Notes: a model not told the origin generated them from the sequence alone. Shown: positions 1-8,291, numbered from the stretch's first letter. The stretch is 64,000 nt of DNA from SIG440 sp045631525 (GCA_045631525.1 JAZQUY010000002.1:62001-126000), one strand, 5' to 3'. Numbers and translations: made by a program.

Positions 1-968
1 CTCAAAGAGCTCCGCTCCCCTTCCTTTCAAGTATGATTGAAGATTGTATCGGAAGAGGAAAGAGCGTTCAGGAGGGCGGTGCGGTCTACAACTTCACCGG
101 TCCTCAGGGTTTTGGTGTTGCAAATATGGCAGATGCACTTTTTGCGATCAAGAAGCTTGTGTTCGAAGAAAGAAAATTCACTCTTCCCGAGCTCAAAGAA
201 GCTCTCAAAAACAATTTTGGAAAAGGTGCTGATTCAAAGGACCTCGAAGAAATCGTTGTGGGAGTTGTAAAGAGCCTCGCTGAAAAGGGTGTAAATGTCT
301 CAAAAGAACAGATTGAACAAATTTGCAAGAATATACAGGGAAATACTTCCGGTGCAAGCAGCAGAGACGCTGAAATTCTCAGATTGATTGAGGGCGTTCC
401 AAAGTTCGGAAACGATATATGCGAGGTTGATACTTTCGCAAGAGATGTTGCTTATACATATACAAAACCCGTAGAAAAATATACCAATCCCCGTGGTGGA
501 GTTTATCACGCAGGACTTTATCCCGTTTCAGCAAACGTTCCCCTTGGCGCACAGACGGGTGCGACTCCCGATGGACGTTTCGCGAAAACTCCGGTGGCTG
601 ATGGTGTATCGCCGGCGGCAGGCCGTGATGTGAATGGCCCTACAGCTGCAGCAAACTCTGTTGCAAAGCTCGACCACTTTATTGCATCAAACGGAACACT
701 TTTCAATATGAAATTCCATCCGTCAGCACTCAAGGGAACATCGGGTCTTGAAAGCTTTGTGGCACTTATCAGAGGCTACTTTGACCAGAAAGGCAGCCAC
801 GTGCAGTTCAACGTGGTAAGCCGTGAAACTCTTCAGGATGCACAGAAGAATCCTGAAAAGTACAAAGGTCTTGTTGTCAGAGTTGCGGGTTACAGCGCGC
901 TCTTTACAACGCTTTCAAAATCGCTTCAGGATGACATAATCAACAGAACAGAACAAAAAGGATTTTAA
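1..968 (+). CDS. Glycyl radical diol dehydratase (propanediol dehydratase type), 3' part only
   Basis: This is the C-terminal part of a glycyl radical enzyme; the reading frame is open from base 3, so the N-terminus and catalytic Cys lie outside the window. The start of the visible part (LSSMIEDCIGRGKSVQEGG) and the C-terminal RVAGYSA loop are GRE hallmarks; the radical glycine is the codon at 888-890. In this family a radical removes water from a vicinal diol or cleaves choline or similar substrates. I infer 1,2-propanediol (or glycerol) dehydratase rather than choline lyase, because the locus also encodes a fuculose-type aldolase and PduP/PduL homologues. It lies 3 bases before its activating enzyme. 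It would act inside the microcompartment. The family assignment is firm; the substrate is inferred from context. Confidence 0.9.
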   Translation, partial: QRAPLPFLSSMIEDCIGRGKSVQEGGAVYNFTGPQGFGVANMADALFAIKKLVFEERKFTLPELKEALKNNFGKGADSKDLEEIVVGVVKSLAEKGVNVSKEQIEQICKNIQGNTSGASSRDAEILRLIEGVPKFGNDICEVDTFARDVAYTYTKPVEKYTNPRGGVYHAGLYPVSANVPLGAQTGATPDGRFAKTPVADGVSPAAGRDVNGPTAAANSVAKLDHFIASNGTLFNMKFHPSALKGTSGLESFVALIRGYFDQKGSHVQFNVVSRETLQDAQKNPEKYKGLVVRVAGYSALFTTLSKSLQDDIINRTEQKGF

Positions 969-971
969 TAT

Positions 972-1763
972 ATGAACAACGATTACTTAAACACCAAAGG
1001 CAGAATATTTGATATTCAGCGTTTTTCGGTGCATGACGGTCCGGGTGTCAGAACCATAATTTTTCTCAAAGGTTGTTTCCTGAGATGTAAATGGTGCTGC
1101 AATCCCGAATCCCAGAAGTTCGACATAGAAAAAATGGTTGTTGACGGTAAAGAGAAAGTTATCGGTCGCGATGTTACAGTGGCTGAGATTATGGAAGAAA
1201 TTGAGAAAGACAGAATTTATTACCGCCGCAGTGGCGGGGGCGTTACCCTGTCCGGTGGCGAGTCGCTGAGACAGCCCGAATTTGCAGCGGCGCTTCTTCG
1301 TGCCTGCAAGGAAAAAGGCATTAACACTGCTCTTGAGTCAACGGGCTGTGCTGGATTTGACAAGATAGAAATGCTTCTTCCTTATCTTGATTTGTATCTC
1401 ATGGATATTAAGCACACGAACAGTGAAAAACACAGACAGTTCACTTCGCAGCCAAACGAACTTATTCTGGAAAATGCAAGAAAAATCGCAGAAAAGGCAA
1501 ATGGACTTATTATAAGAGTTCCTGTCATTCCCACCTTCAATGATACTGAAAATGAAATAAGGGATATAGCAAAATTTGCAAAGACTTTGCCGGGAGTGGA
1601 TGAATTACATCTTCTTCCTTATCACCGTCTGGGTGAAGACAAATATGAGGGCCTTGACAGAAATTATGAATTACATAATGTTGATTTGATTCCCGATGAA
1701 CAAATCCAGAAATTCAAAACGGTGGTTGAATCAGAGGGACTTAGGTGCCAGATAGGAGGTTAA
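972..1763 (+). CDS. Glycyl radical enzyme activating enzyme (radical SAM)
   Basis: This protein installs the glycyl radical on the upstream dehydratase using S-adenosylmethionine and a [4Fe-4S] cluster. The cluster motif CX3CX2C is C35, C39 and C42 in GCFLRCKWCCNPES, preceded by the usual HDGPGVRT. At 263 residues it is short: only about 25 residues separate the cluster motif from the next conserved helix, so the cysteine-rich ferredoxin insert of many dehydratase and choline-lyase activases is absent, giving a PflA-like layout. The SAM-binding GGE motif reads SGGES where SGGEP is usual. The SD AAAAGGA overlaps the end of the dehydratase gene, so the two are translationally linked. Confidence 0.92.
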   Translation: MNNDYLNTKGRIFDIQRFSVHDGPGVRTIIFLKGCFLRCKWCCNPESQKFDIEKMVVDGKEKVIGRDVTVAEIMEEIEKDRIYYRRSGGGVTLSGGESLRQPEFAAALLRACKEKGINTALESTGCAGFDKIEMLLPYLDLYLMDIKHTNSEKHRQFTSQPNELILENARKIAEKANGLIIRVPVIPTFNDTENEIRDIAKFAKTLPGVDELHLLPYHRLGEDKYEGLDRNYELHNVDLIPDEQIQKFKTVVESEGLRCQIGG

Positions 1764-1767
1764 GACA

Positions 1768-2148
1768 ATGGCAGACTGGAAAGATTTAAGCAACTTAAGT
1801 GACAGAATGAGAATTATTCAGGAACTTGTTCCAGGCAAGCAGATTACTCTTGCTCACATTATTGCAAACCCTGACAGAATTCTTTACAAAAAGCTGGGTC
1901 TTGACCCTGCAATTGATTATTCAAAAGCAGCTATTGGAATTGTTACCATGTCGCCGGCGGAAACCGCCATTATCGCGGCTGATATTGCAATCAAGGCGTC
2001 TGGCGCGGAAATTGGCTTTGTTGACCGTTTCAGCGGAACTTTGATTGTGACTGGTACAGTTTCAGAGGTGGAGGCATCTCTCAGAGCACTTTGTGATTAC
2101 AGCAAAGAGACACTGGGCTTCACTGTTTGCCCCATCACAAGGACTTAA
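1768..2148 (+). CDS. Circularly permuted BMC-H shell protein (PduU/EutS-like)
   Basis: This 126-residue protein matches the PduU/EutS family of permuted hexameric shell proteins. It has the N-terminal segment that forms a small barrel in that family (ELVPGKQITLAHIIANP, about residues 18-34), followed by a BMC core with SPAETAIIAADIA and VTGTVSEVEASLRAL. The expected position is a shell facet. An SD (GGAGG) overlaps the end of the activase gene. The EutP-like GTPase follows after 3 bases, a neighbour pair also found in eut and pdu loci. PduU and EutS cannot be told apart here. Confidence 0.9.
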   Translation: MADWKDLSNLSDRMRIIQELVPGKQITLAHIIANPDRILYKKLGLDPAIDYSKAAIGIVTMSPAETAIIAADIAIKASGAEIGFVDRFSGTLIVTGTVSEVEASLRALCDYSKETLGFTVCPITRT

Positions 2149-2151
2149 GAT

Positions 2152-2601
<450 letters not shown>

Positions 2602-2637
2602 AAACAACAAAAACAAAGAAAAAAACACAAAAAACGA

Positions 2638-2666
2638 TTGACAGGGCAGTATATATATGGTATTAT
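2638..2666 (+). promoter_or_regulatory. Internal sigma-A-type promoter of the BMC locus
   Basis: TTGACA (2638-2643), a 17-base spacer and TATTAT (2661-2666) form a near-consensus promoter. It lies 55 bases before the aldolase start, in the only long gap between the microcompartment genes. It would let the aldolase-to-DeoR block be transcribed separately from the dehydratase block. No operator was recognised, although the spacer and -10 are an alternating AT-rich run. Confidence 0.75.
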
Positions 2667-2720
2667 ATATGTAGGTAAATATGAGTTAAATTAAAATGCT
2701 ATATAAAGGAGAACTACACT

Positions 2721-3533
2721 ATGATGTCAGAGTATGAAATCAAAAAACAAATCTGTGACATTGGTAAGAGAATTTATGACAGAAGAATGGTTGCTGCAAA
2801 CGATGGCAATATCTCTGTTAAAATCTCTGACAATGAATATCTTTGCACACCCACAGGCGTAAGCAAAGGTTTTATGACACCTGAGTACATATGTAAAATC
2901 GATGGTGACGGCAATATTTTGCAGGCAAATAAAGGTTTTAAGCCATCATCAGAAATCAAGATGCATTTAAGAGTTTACAAGCATCGTCCTGATGTTCAGG
3001 CGGTTGTTCACGCTCATCCTATTTATGCAACAAGCTTCGCTATTGCAGGAAAGCCTCTTACACAGCCGATTATGCCTGAAGCTGTTATCGCACTTGGTTG
3101 TGTTCCCATTGCGGAATACGGCACACCTTCAACAAATGAAATTCCTGACGCAGTAGAGAAATATCTTCCCTACTACGATGCAGTGCTCCTTGAAAATCAC
3201 GGTGCACTTGCTTATTCAGATTCACTTCTTGCAGCTTATCACAAGATGGAATCACTTGAGTTCTATGCAGAACTTTTGTTCCTTTCAAATCAGCTTGGTG
3301 GACCTCAGGAATTCTCAAAAGAACAGCTCAAGAAACTTTACGATGTAAGACGTGCATTTGGCATGACAGGAAAACATCCTGCAAGCCTTTGCCCTAATAA
3401 CAAAAATGGTGGTATGAGCTGTCATAATTGTCATATTCCGGATTGTGCTGTTGCTGAAGAAGGTCAAGTTGGCGACAACAAGGAATTGATTGCACAGATC
3501 ACAAAGAAAGTTATGGACCAGCTTGGAAAATAA
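2721..3533 (+). CDS. Class II aldolase, L-fuculose-phosphate type, with C-terminal encapsulation peptide
   Basis: Class II aldolases of this fold split fuculose-1-phosphate or rhamnulose-1-phosphate into dihydroxyacetone phosphate and lactaldehyde, using zinc. The zinc motif HAHP is at about residues 94-97 and a further His is in LENHGAL. The aldolase domain ends near residue 215. It is followed by a tail with four Cys (CX9CX2CX4C, about residues 223-240) and a terminal amphipathic helix (KELIAQITKKVMDQLGK) like known microcompartment targeting peptides. SD AAAGGAG precedes ATG 2721; ATG 2724 is an alternative start. The lactaldehyde product links deoxyhexose breakdown to the propanediol dehydratase, as in fucose/rhamnose GRE microcompartments. 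Sugar specificity cannot be read from the sequence. Confidence 0.88.
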   Translation: MMSEYEIKKQICDIGKRIYDRRMVAANDGNISVKISDNEYLCTPTGVSKGFMTPEYICKIDGDGNILQANKGFKPSSEIKMHLRVYKHRPDVQAVVHAHPIYATSFAIAGKPLTQPIMPEAVIALGCVPIAEYGTPSTNEIPDAVEKYLPYYDAVLLENHGALAYSDSLLAAYHKMESLEFYAELLFLSNQLGGPQEFSKEQLKKLYDVRRAFGMTGKHPASLCPNNKNGGMSCHNCHIPDCAVAEEGQVGDNKELIAQITKKVMDQLGK

Positions 3534-3549
3534 TGCGGGAGGTGTCGTT

Positions 3550-4041
3550 ATGGATGACGAAAAGCTTTCTCGTATTGTAGAAGCTACCTTGAAGCAACTT
3601 GCTGATTCGCAAGCCGAAGAAAAGGGTTTTGGACTTAAAGCGGCTAAAAAGCTCATTGCTATGGTTGAAGAAAAGGCAAAACAGATGGGTGTCAATGCTG
3701 TTGTTGCTGTGTCGACACCTGCGGGAAGACCAATTGCCATTGAATGTATGGATAATTCCTACATTGCGAGCTTTGATGTGGCACTCAAAAAGGCTTACAC
3801 AGTGGTTGCTCTCAAAATGTCCACAAAGAAATTGAGTACATTGGCGGCTCCGGGAGAGTCACTTTACGGGATTCAGTTTACCAACGATGGACAGATTGTT
3901 ATTTTCGGTGGCGGTGACCCACTGATACATCATGGAAAAATTATTGGCGGGCTGGGTGTCAGCGGCGGTACAGAAGAACAGGATACTGCTCTTTCGGCGT
4001 ATGGCGCTTCGCTCATCGATGAAATTATGAAAGATTTTTAA
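3550..4041 (+). CDS. DUF336 (GlcG/HbpS/PduO C-terminal-like) protein with N-terminal targeting helix
   Basis: This 163-residue protein has a DUF336 domain (about residues 28-163) like the C-terminal, heme-binding domain of PduO and like HbpS/GlcG. Typical stretches are GLKAAKKLIAMVEEKAKQMG, GRPIAIECMDNSY and the glycine-rich end GGLGVSGGTEEQD. The first 18 residues (DDEKLSRIVEATLKQL) form an amphipathic helix like those on the other BMC cargo enzymes, so it is probably lumenal. No adenosyltransferase domain is present, which fits a B12-independent pathway. A redox or heme role is inferred from the family only. ATG 3550 is chosen because GGGAGGTG lies 7 bases upstream. Confidence 0.85.
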   Translation: MDDEKLSRIVEATLKQLADSQAEEKGFGLKAAKKLIAMVEEKAKQMGVNAVVAVSTPAGRPIAIECMDNSYIASFDVALKKAYTVVALKMSTKKLSTLAAPGESLYGIQFTNDGQIVIFGGGDPLIHHGKIIGGLGVSGGTEEQDTALSAYGASLIDEIMKDF

Positions 4042-4058
4042 GAAGGGAGAGATTTTGG

Positions 4059-5255
4059 TTGAATAACAACGAAATAGAACAGATTGTAAAACAGGTTCTT
4101 GCAGGAATGCAGGGAACAAGCACCAGTGCAGCTCCAAAGGCAGCGGGTTCAATACCCTCAAGAAGCCGTGTGGCAATGCTTACCGGTATTGAAAAAATCG
4201 AAATTCAGGAATATGACATTCCTGAAATTGGTGATGACGATATTTTGGTAAAGGTTGAGGGTTGCGGTATTTGTGGAACTGATGCTCATGAATATAAGCG
4301 TGATCCATTTGGACTCATTCCTGTTGTTCTCGGTCATGAGGGAACAGGTGAAATAGTAAAAATGGGTAAGAATGTTAAGAAAGACAGTGCAGGCAAACCT
4401 TTGGCACTTGGTGACAAGGTTGTTACTTGTATGATTTTCAAAGACAATCCTGACATCACCATGTATGACCTCAACAAGCAGAACGTAGGAGGTGGTGACA
4501 TTTACGGACTTATTCCGGACAATGAAACTCACTTCAACGGTTGGTTTGCTGACTATCTGGTGATTAAGGGCGGTTCAACGGTATTTAATGTATCTGACCT
4601 TGACCTTGATTCAAGAATTCTTATTGAACCTTGCGCAGTTCTTATCCATGCGGTAGAACGTGCAAAGACAACAGGAATACTTAAATTCAACAGCCGTGTT
4701 GTTGTTCAGGGCTGCGGACCTATCGGTCTTATCTGTATAGCAGTTCTTCGTACAATGGGTATTGAAAATATTACAGCTGTTGACGGTGAACAAAAACGTC
4801 TTGACTTTGCAAAACGTATGGGCGCTGATAAAACAGTTAATTTCAAGGACCACAACGGCATTGAAGCATTAGCTGGTGCTGTCAAAGACAGCTTTGGCGG
4901 ATATTTTGCAGATTTTGCTTTCCAGTGCACCGGTTCACCTGTTGCACACAGCAATATCTACAAATTTATCAGAGATGGCGGCGGACTTTGTGAACTTGGC
5001 TTCTTTATCAATGGTGGCGATGCACAAATCAATCCGCACTTTGACCTCTGCTCAAAGGAAATCACTTTGGTTGGTTCATGGGTATACACTCTTCGTGATT
5101 ATGCTACAACCTTTGATTTCTTGAAGCGCGCAATAGCAATCGGACTTCCAATCAAGGAACTTATCACACACAAGTATCCTCTTGACAAAATCAATGATGC
5201 ATTTATCACAAATGTCAAGATGGAAGGTCTCAAGATTGCAGTTATCAATGAATAA
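4059..5255 (+). CDS. Zinc-type medium-chain alcohol dehydrogenase with targeting peptide
   Basis: This medium-chain dehydrogenase has the catalytic-zinc motifs GICGTDAHE and GHEGTGE and a Rossmann motif GCGPIG. In this locus it probably reduces propionaldehyde to propanol, or lactaldehyde to propanediol, and so regenerates NAD+ inside the shell. Residues 1-15 (NNNEIEQIVKQVLAGM) are an amphipathic targeting helix joined to the domain by an Ala/Ser/Pro-rich linker. The four-cysteine structural-zinc loop of many family members is replaced by a Gly/Asp/Asn-rich segment with no cysteine cluster. The start is TTG 4059, 8 bases after AAGGGAG. It is not of the iron-type PduQ family, although it fills the same slot. 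Confidence 0.87.
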   Translation: MNNNEIEQIVKQVLAGMQGTSTSAAPKAAGSIPSRSRVAMLTGIEKIEIQEYDIPEIGDDDILVKVEGCGICGTDAHEYKRDPFGLIPVVLGHEGTGEIVKMGKNVKKDSAGKPLALGDKVVTCMIFKDNPDITMYDLNKQNVGGGDIYGLIPDNETHFNGWFADYLVIKGGSTVFNVSDLDLDSRILIEPCAVLIHAVERAKTTGILKFNSRVVVQGCGPIGLICIAVLRTMGIENITAVDGEQKRLDFAKRMGADKTVNFKDHNGIEALAGAVKDSFGGYFADFAFQCTGSPVAHSNIYKFIRDGGGLCELGFFINGGDAQINPHFDLCSKEITLVGSWVYTLRDYATTFDFLKRAIAIGLPIKELITHKYPLDKINDAFITNVKMEGLKIAVINE

Positions 5256-5292
5256 TAATTAACAAATTAAAATATTTTAGGAGGATTTTAAA

Positions 5293-5568
5293 ATGGCACA
5301 GGAAGCATTAGGTATGATAGAAACAAGAGGTTTGGTTGCAGCAATTGAGGCAGCCGACGCAATGGTAAAGGCTGCTGAGGTAGTTCTCATCGGCACAGAA
5401 AAGATTGGTTCTGGCTTGGTGAGTGTTATGGTTCGCGGTGATGTTGGCGCTGTTAAGGCTGCTGTTGAAGCAGGTGGCCAGTGCGCACAGAGACTCGGCG
5501 AAATCGTTGCTACACACGTAATTCCGAGACCTCACAGCGATGTTGAAAAGATTTTGCCTAAGTTCTAA
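5293..5568 (+). CDS. BMC-H hexameric shell protein (PduA/PduJ-like)
   Basis: This 91-residue single BMC domain begins MAQEALGMIETRGL and ends with the family motif HVIPRPH. Such proteins form the hexagonal tiles of the shell facets, with a central pore for small metabolites. SD AGGAGG (5279-5284) sits 8 bases before ATG. The next gene encodes an almost identical copy (81 of the first 89 aligned residues the same), so this is a recent tandem duplication or a pair kept alike by gene conversion. Confidence 0.96.
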   Translation: MAQEALGMIETRGLVAAIEAADAMVKAAEVVLIGTEKIGSGLVSVMVRGDVGAVKAAVEAGGQCAQRLGEIVATHVIPRPHSDVEKILPKF

Positions 5569-5585
5569 AGAAAGAGTGATTTAGT

Positions 5586-5978
5586 ATGGCAACAACAAAA
5601 AAGACCGTAATTGCAAATACGGAAGCATTGAAAAATAATGAAGCCGTTGTCAAAGAGACAAAGGCTGTTGAAAAAAAGGTTGTAAAGGAGGAAAAAAGAA
5701 TGGCACAGGAAGCATTGGGTATGGTGGAAACAAGAGGCTTGGTTGCAGCAATCGAAGCAGCAGATGCTATGCTTAAAGCTGCTAACGTAACTCTCGTTGG
5801 CACAGAAAAGATTGGTTCAGGTTTAGTTAGTGTTATGGTTCGCGGTGATGTTGGCGCTGTTAAAGCTGCTGTTGAAGCAGGCGGTCAGTGTGCACAGAAG
5901 CTTGGCGAAATCATTGCTACACACGTTATTCCCAGACCTCATACAGATGTTGAGAAAATATTGCCTATCCTTAAATAA
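5586..5978 (+). CDS. BMC-H hexameric shell protein with N-terminal extension and a second internal start
   Basis: The full frame encodes 130 residues: a Lys/Glu-rich extension of 38 residues, then a standard 92-residue BMC-H protein nearly identical to its upstream neighbour. The upstream ATG (5586) has only a weak SD (AAAGAGTGA). Met39 (ATG 5700) is preceded at 8 bases by a strong SD, AAAGGAGG (5684-5691), inside the extension's coding sequence. The gene may therefore yield a long and a short shell protein, with the short one dominant. The extension has no hydrophobic segment and no amphipathic pattern like the cargo peptides. The shell-protein call is certain; which start is used is open. 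Confidence 0.93.
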   Translation: MATTKKTVIANTEALKNNEAVVKETKAVEKKVVKEEKRMAQEALGMVETRGLVAAIEAADAMLKAANVTLVGTEKIGSGLVSVMVRGDVGAVKAAVEAGGQCAQKLGEIIATHVIPRPHTDVEKILPILK

Positions 5979-6003
5979 TAGGAAACAAGGCAGGCGACCT
6001 GAG

Positions 6004-6025
6004 GGACGAAGCCAAGGCTTCGTCC
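6004..6025 (+). promoter_or_regulatory. Intercistronic hairpin between shell genes
   Basis: GGACGAAGCC (6004-6013) and GGCTTCGTCC (6016-6025) are a perfect inverted repeat. No T-run follows, so it does not look like an intrinsic terminator. It may protect the upstream shell-gene mRNA or mark a processing site that sets shell stoichiometry. Confidence 0.6.
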
Positions 6026-6058
6026 TAGCGGTTTGCTAATCCGGAAAGGAAGAATGTT

Positions 6059-6325
6059 ATGATTATTGGAAAGGTGCTTGGCAGCGTTGTTTCAACCCGC
6101 AAGAACGAAAACCTTGTTGGGAGCAAGTTTATGATTGTTGAGCCTGTCAAATCCATGGCAAAAGAGAATTCAAGAATTGTTGCTATTGACAATATAGGTG
6201 CAGGAATTGGTGAATATGTTCTGGTGGCTCTTGGTAGTGCGGCAAGAATTGGCTGTGAAAAAGAGACTCAACCAATAGATGCAGCAATTGTGGGAATTAT
6301 CGACGACGGCGAAAGCTTTAAATAA
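6059..6325 (+). CDS. BMC-P vertex protein (EutN/CcmL/PduN family)
   Basis: The 88-residue protein is of the EutN/CcmL family, whose pentamers cap the corners of the polyhedral shell. It starts MIIGKVLGSVVSTRKNENL and has the family's VAIDNIGAGIGEYVLVALGSAAR segment (about residues 43-65) and the DAAIVGIID end. SD AAAGGAAGA precedes ATG. It is the only vertex protein in the visible locus. Confidence 0.95.
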   Translation: MIIGKVLGSVVSTRKNENLVGSKFMIVEPVKSMAKENSRIVAIDNIGAGIGEYVLVALGSAARIGCEKETQPIDAAIVGIIDDGESFK

Positions 6326-6365
6326 CGACAAAAGAAATGAATTTTGATAGAAGGGGGAGCTATTT

Positions 6366-7706
6366 ATGCAGTTTGCAGAACTTGGTCGACTTATGAAAGA
6401 ATGCGGAATAGTAGGTGCCGGTGGCGCAGGATTTCCCTCTTATGCAAAGCTTTCAGAGAAAGCTGACACGATTATACTCAACTGTGCAGAATGCGAACCG
6501 CTTTTCAGGCTTCACAGACAGCTTCTTATGACTTATGCAGAAGAAATCATGTCTGCCCTTGATGCGGTGAGAGAAACTGTGGGCGCAAAAAAAGCCATTA
6601 TCGGCATAAAGGCTGCTTACAGCGAAACAGTTGAAGAACTTAATGAACATATTGGTGCTTTTAAAAATATTGAAATTTCACTTTTGCCTGAGGTTTATCC
6701 GGCAGGTGATGAGATTGTTCTTATTTATGAAACCACCGGCAAAGTGGTAAAACCCGGTCAACTTCCCATTTCGGAAGGGGTTATCGTGTATAATGTAGAA
6801 ACTATGCTCAATATTCACTTTGCAATCAAGGAAAAAACTCCTGTTTGCTACAAGTATGTTACGGTAGCAGGCGAGGTCCAAAACCCCAGAACGTATAAAG
6901 TTCCACTTGGTGTGCCGCTTAAAAAAGTGGTGGAGCTTTCTGGTGGGGAAACAGTCAAAGACTGTGTTTATTTAAGCGGCGGTGCAATGACAGGAAGAGT
7001 GGCAAATAAAAATGATGTTGTGACAAAGACGACAAATGCAATATTGGTATTGCCAAAAAATCATCCTGTTGTTATGAAGAAGAAAACAAATTCAAAAGTT
7101 AATATATACAGAGCTATGAGTGCGTGTTGTCAGTGCAGAATGTGCACTGATATGTGTTCAAGAAATCTTTTGGGACATCCCATTGAGCCACATTTATTTA
7201 TGAGAGCTGCGGCAAAAGGGATGACAAAAGATGTGACAGCTATGATGAACTCTATGTATTGTTCACAGTGTGGCATCTGCAGCATGTATGCCTGTCATCA
7301 GGGACTTTCACCGTCCATGCTTATCGGTGAGTTCCGTGATGAAATCAGAAAACGCGGCATAAGGCCTGAAAATGAGCCAAAGTTTTCCTCGGTTAGTGAA
7401 CACAGAAAATACAGAACGATACCTATGGAGAGACTGATTTCAAGGCTTGGAATTTCAAAATATGATGTCGAAGCTCCTCTTGATGACAGCCCTCAGGATT
7501 TTTCAAAGAGTGTGAAAACACTCAAAATCATGTTGAGCCAGCACATAGGCCAGCCGGCAAAGGCTGTGGTGAGTGTTGGGGATGTGGTTAAGAAATTTGA
7601 AAAGATAGCAAGCTGCGAGGGTTTGGGTGCAGAAATTCATAGTCCCATTGATGGAGTTATAAAGGAAATAACAGAAAGATATATTTTGCTTGATGTAAAG
7701 CGGTAG
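6366..7706 (+). CDS. PduS-like Fe-S flavoprotein (RnfC/Nqo1-like)
   Basis: This 446-residue protein resembles PduS. The N-terminal half has an Nqo1-like flavin/NADH fold with GGAGFPSYAKL near residue 17 and an SLBB segment near 190-215. Two ferredoxin-type clusters follow, CX2CX2CX3C beginning near residue 255 and CX2CX2CX4C beginning near residue 299. In B12-dependent pdu loci PduS is linked to cobalamin reduction. No cobalamin enzyme is visible here, so I infer a different electron-transfer role, such as NADH oxidation coupled to the Fe-S pore of the PduT-like protein, or supplying electrons to the activase. SD GAAGGGGGAG precedes ATG. Confidence 0.88.
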   Translation: MQFAELGRLMKECGIVGAGGAGFPSYAKLSEKADTIILNCAECEPLFRLHRQLLMTYAEEIMSALDAVRETVGAKKAIIGIKAAYSETVEELNEHIGAFKNIEISLLPEVYPAGDEIVLIYETTGKVVKPGQLPISEGVIVYNVETMLNIHFAIKEKTPVCYKYVTVAGEVQNPRTYKVPLGVPLKKVVELSGGETVKDCVYLSGGAMTGRVANKNDVVTKTTNAILVLPKNHPVVMKKKTNSKVNIYRAMSACCQCRMCTDMCSRNLLGHPIEPHLFMRAAAKGMTKDVTAMMNSMYCSQCGICSMYACHQGLSPSMLIGEFRDEIRKRGIRPENEPKFSSVSEHRKYRTIPMERLISRLGISKYDVEAPLDDSPQDFSKSVKTLKIMLSQHIGQPAKAVVSVGDVVKKFEKIASCEGLGAEIHSPIDGVIKEITERYILLDVKR

Positions 7707-7723
7707 AAAGGGAGGAAACATAA

Positions 7724-8272
7724 ATGGGAAAAGCATTGGCAATGGCTGAATTTACAACGGTTTCCACCGGTATGAAGGCCGCTGATATAATGGTTAAAAC
7801 AGCTGAGGTAAATGTTATTGAGGCCGAGGTTGTTTGTCCGGGGAAATACATAATTTTGATTGAGGGCGATTTGAGTGCGGTAAGAGCTTCGGTTGATACC
7901 GTGAAAAATATGTTTCCTGAAAAATTGATTGACAGTTTTGTTCTGGGAAATCCTCATGAAACTATTTTTCCTGCTATTTATGGCACTACTGAGGTGCAGG
8001 ATAAACGCGCTCTTGGTATTTTGGAAACTTATTCTGCGGCGTCGATTATTTTGGCGGCAGATATTGCGGCAAAAACCGCGATTGTTGATTTGATAGAGCT
8101 ACGTATCGCCCGTGGTATGTGCGGAAAGTCATATATGCTTCTAACGGGTGAGGTTGCTGCGGTTAAATCAGCAATAGAAAAGGCAAAACGCGAGGTAAGT
8201 GACGGAACCATGTTCCTTGACAGCTCGGTTATTGCAAGCCCTGATGATAAGATGTGGAATACAATTATATAA
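7724..8272 (+). CDS. PduT-like BMC-T tandem shell protein with pore cysteine
   Basis: This 182-residue protein contains two fused BMC domains (about 1-90 and 95-182), giving a pseudohexameric trimer. Cys38 in VVCPGKYII occupies the place of the cysteine that holds a [4Fe-4S] cluster in the PduT pore. It therefore probably conducts electrons across the shell. Its position directly after the PduS-like gene mirrors the PduS-PduT pairing of pdu operons. SD GGGAGG precedes ATG. Confidence 0.9.
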   Translation: MGKALAMAEFTTVSTGMKAADIMVKTAEVNVIEAEVVCPGKYIILIEGDLSAVRASVDTVKNMFPEKLIDSFVLGNPHETIFPAIYGTTEVQDKRALGILETYSAASIILAADIAAKTAIVDLIELRIARGMCGKSYMLLTGEVAAVKSAIEKAKREVSDGTMFLDSSVIASPDDKMWNTII

Positions 8273-8291
8273 AAGTTTGAGGTGAATTGAT

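Noticed and set aside
1..968. Choline trimethylamine-lyase (CutC) identity for the glycyl radical enzyme
   Set aside because: The locus has a fuculose-type aldolase, which suits propanediol formation; the catalytic region that would decide is outside the window, so this stays unproven rather than excluded.
5293..5978. The BMC-H tandem copies as part of a mobile repeat
   Set aside because: The similarity is confined to the coding domain and its start signal; no flanking repeats or transposase are present.
6004..6025. The hairpin between BMC genes as a cobalamin riboswitch or terminator
   Set aside because: It is only a simple 10-bp stem with no T-run and no B12-box-like sequence, and the pathway is B12-independent.
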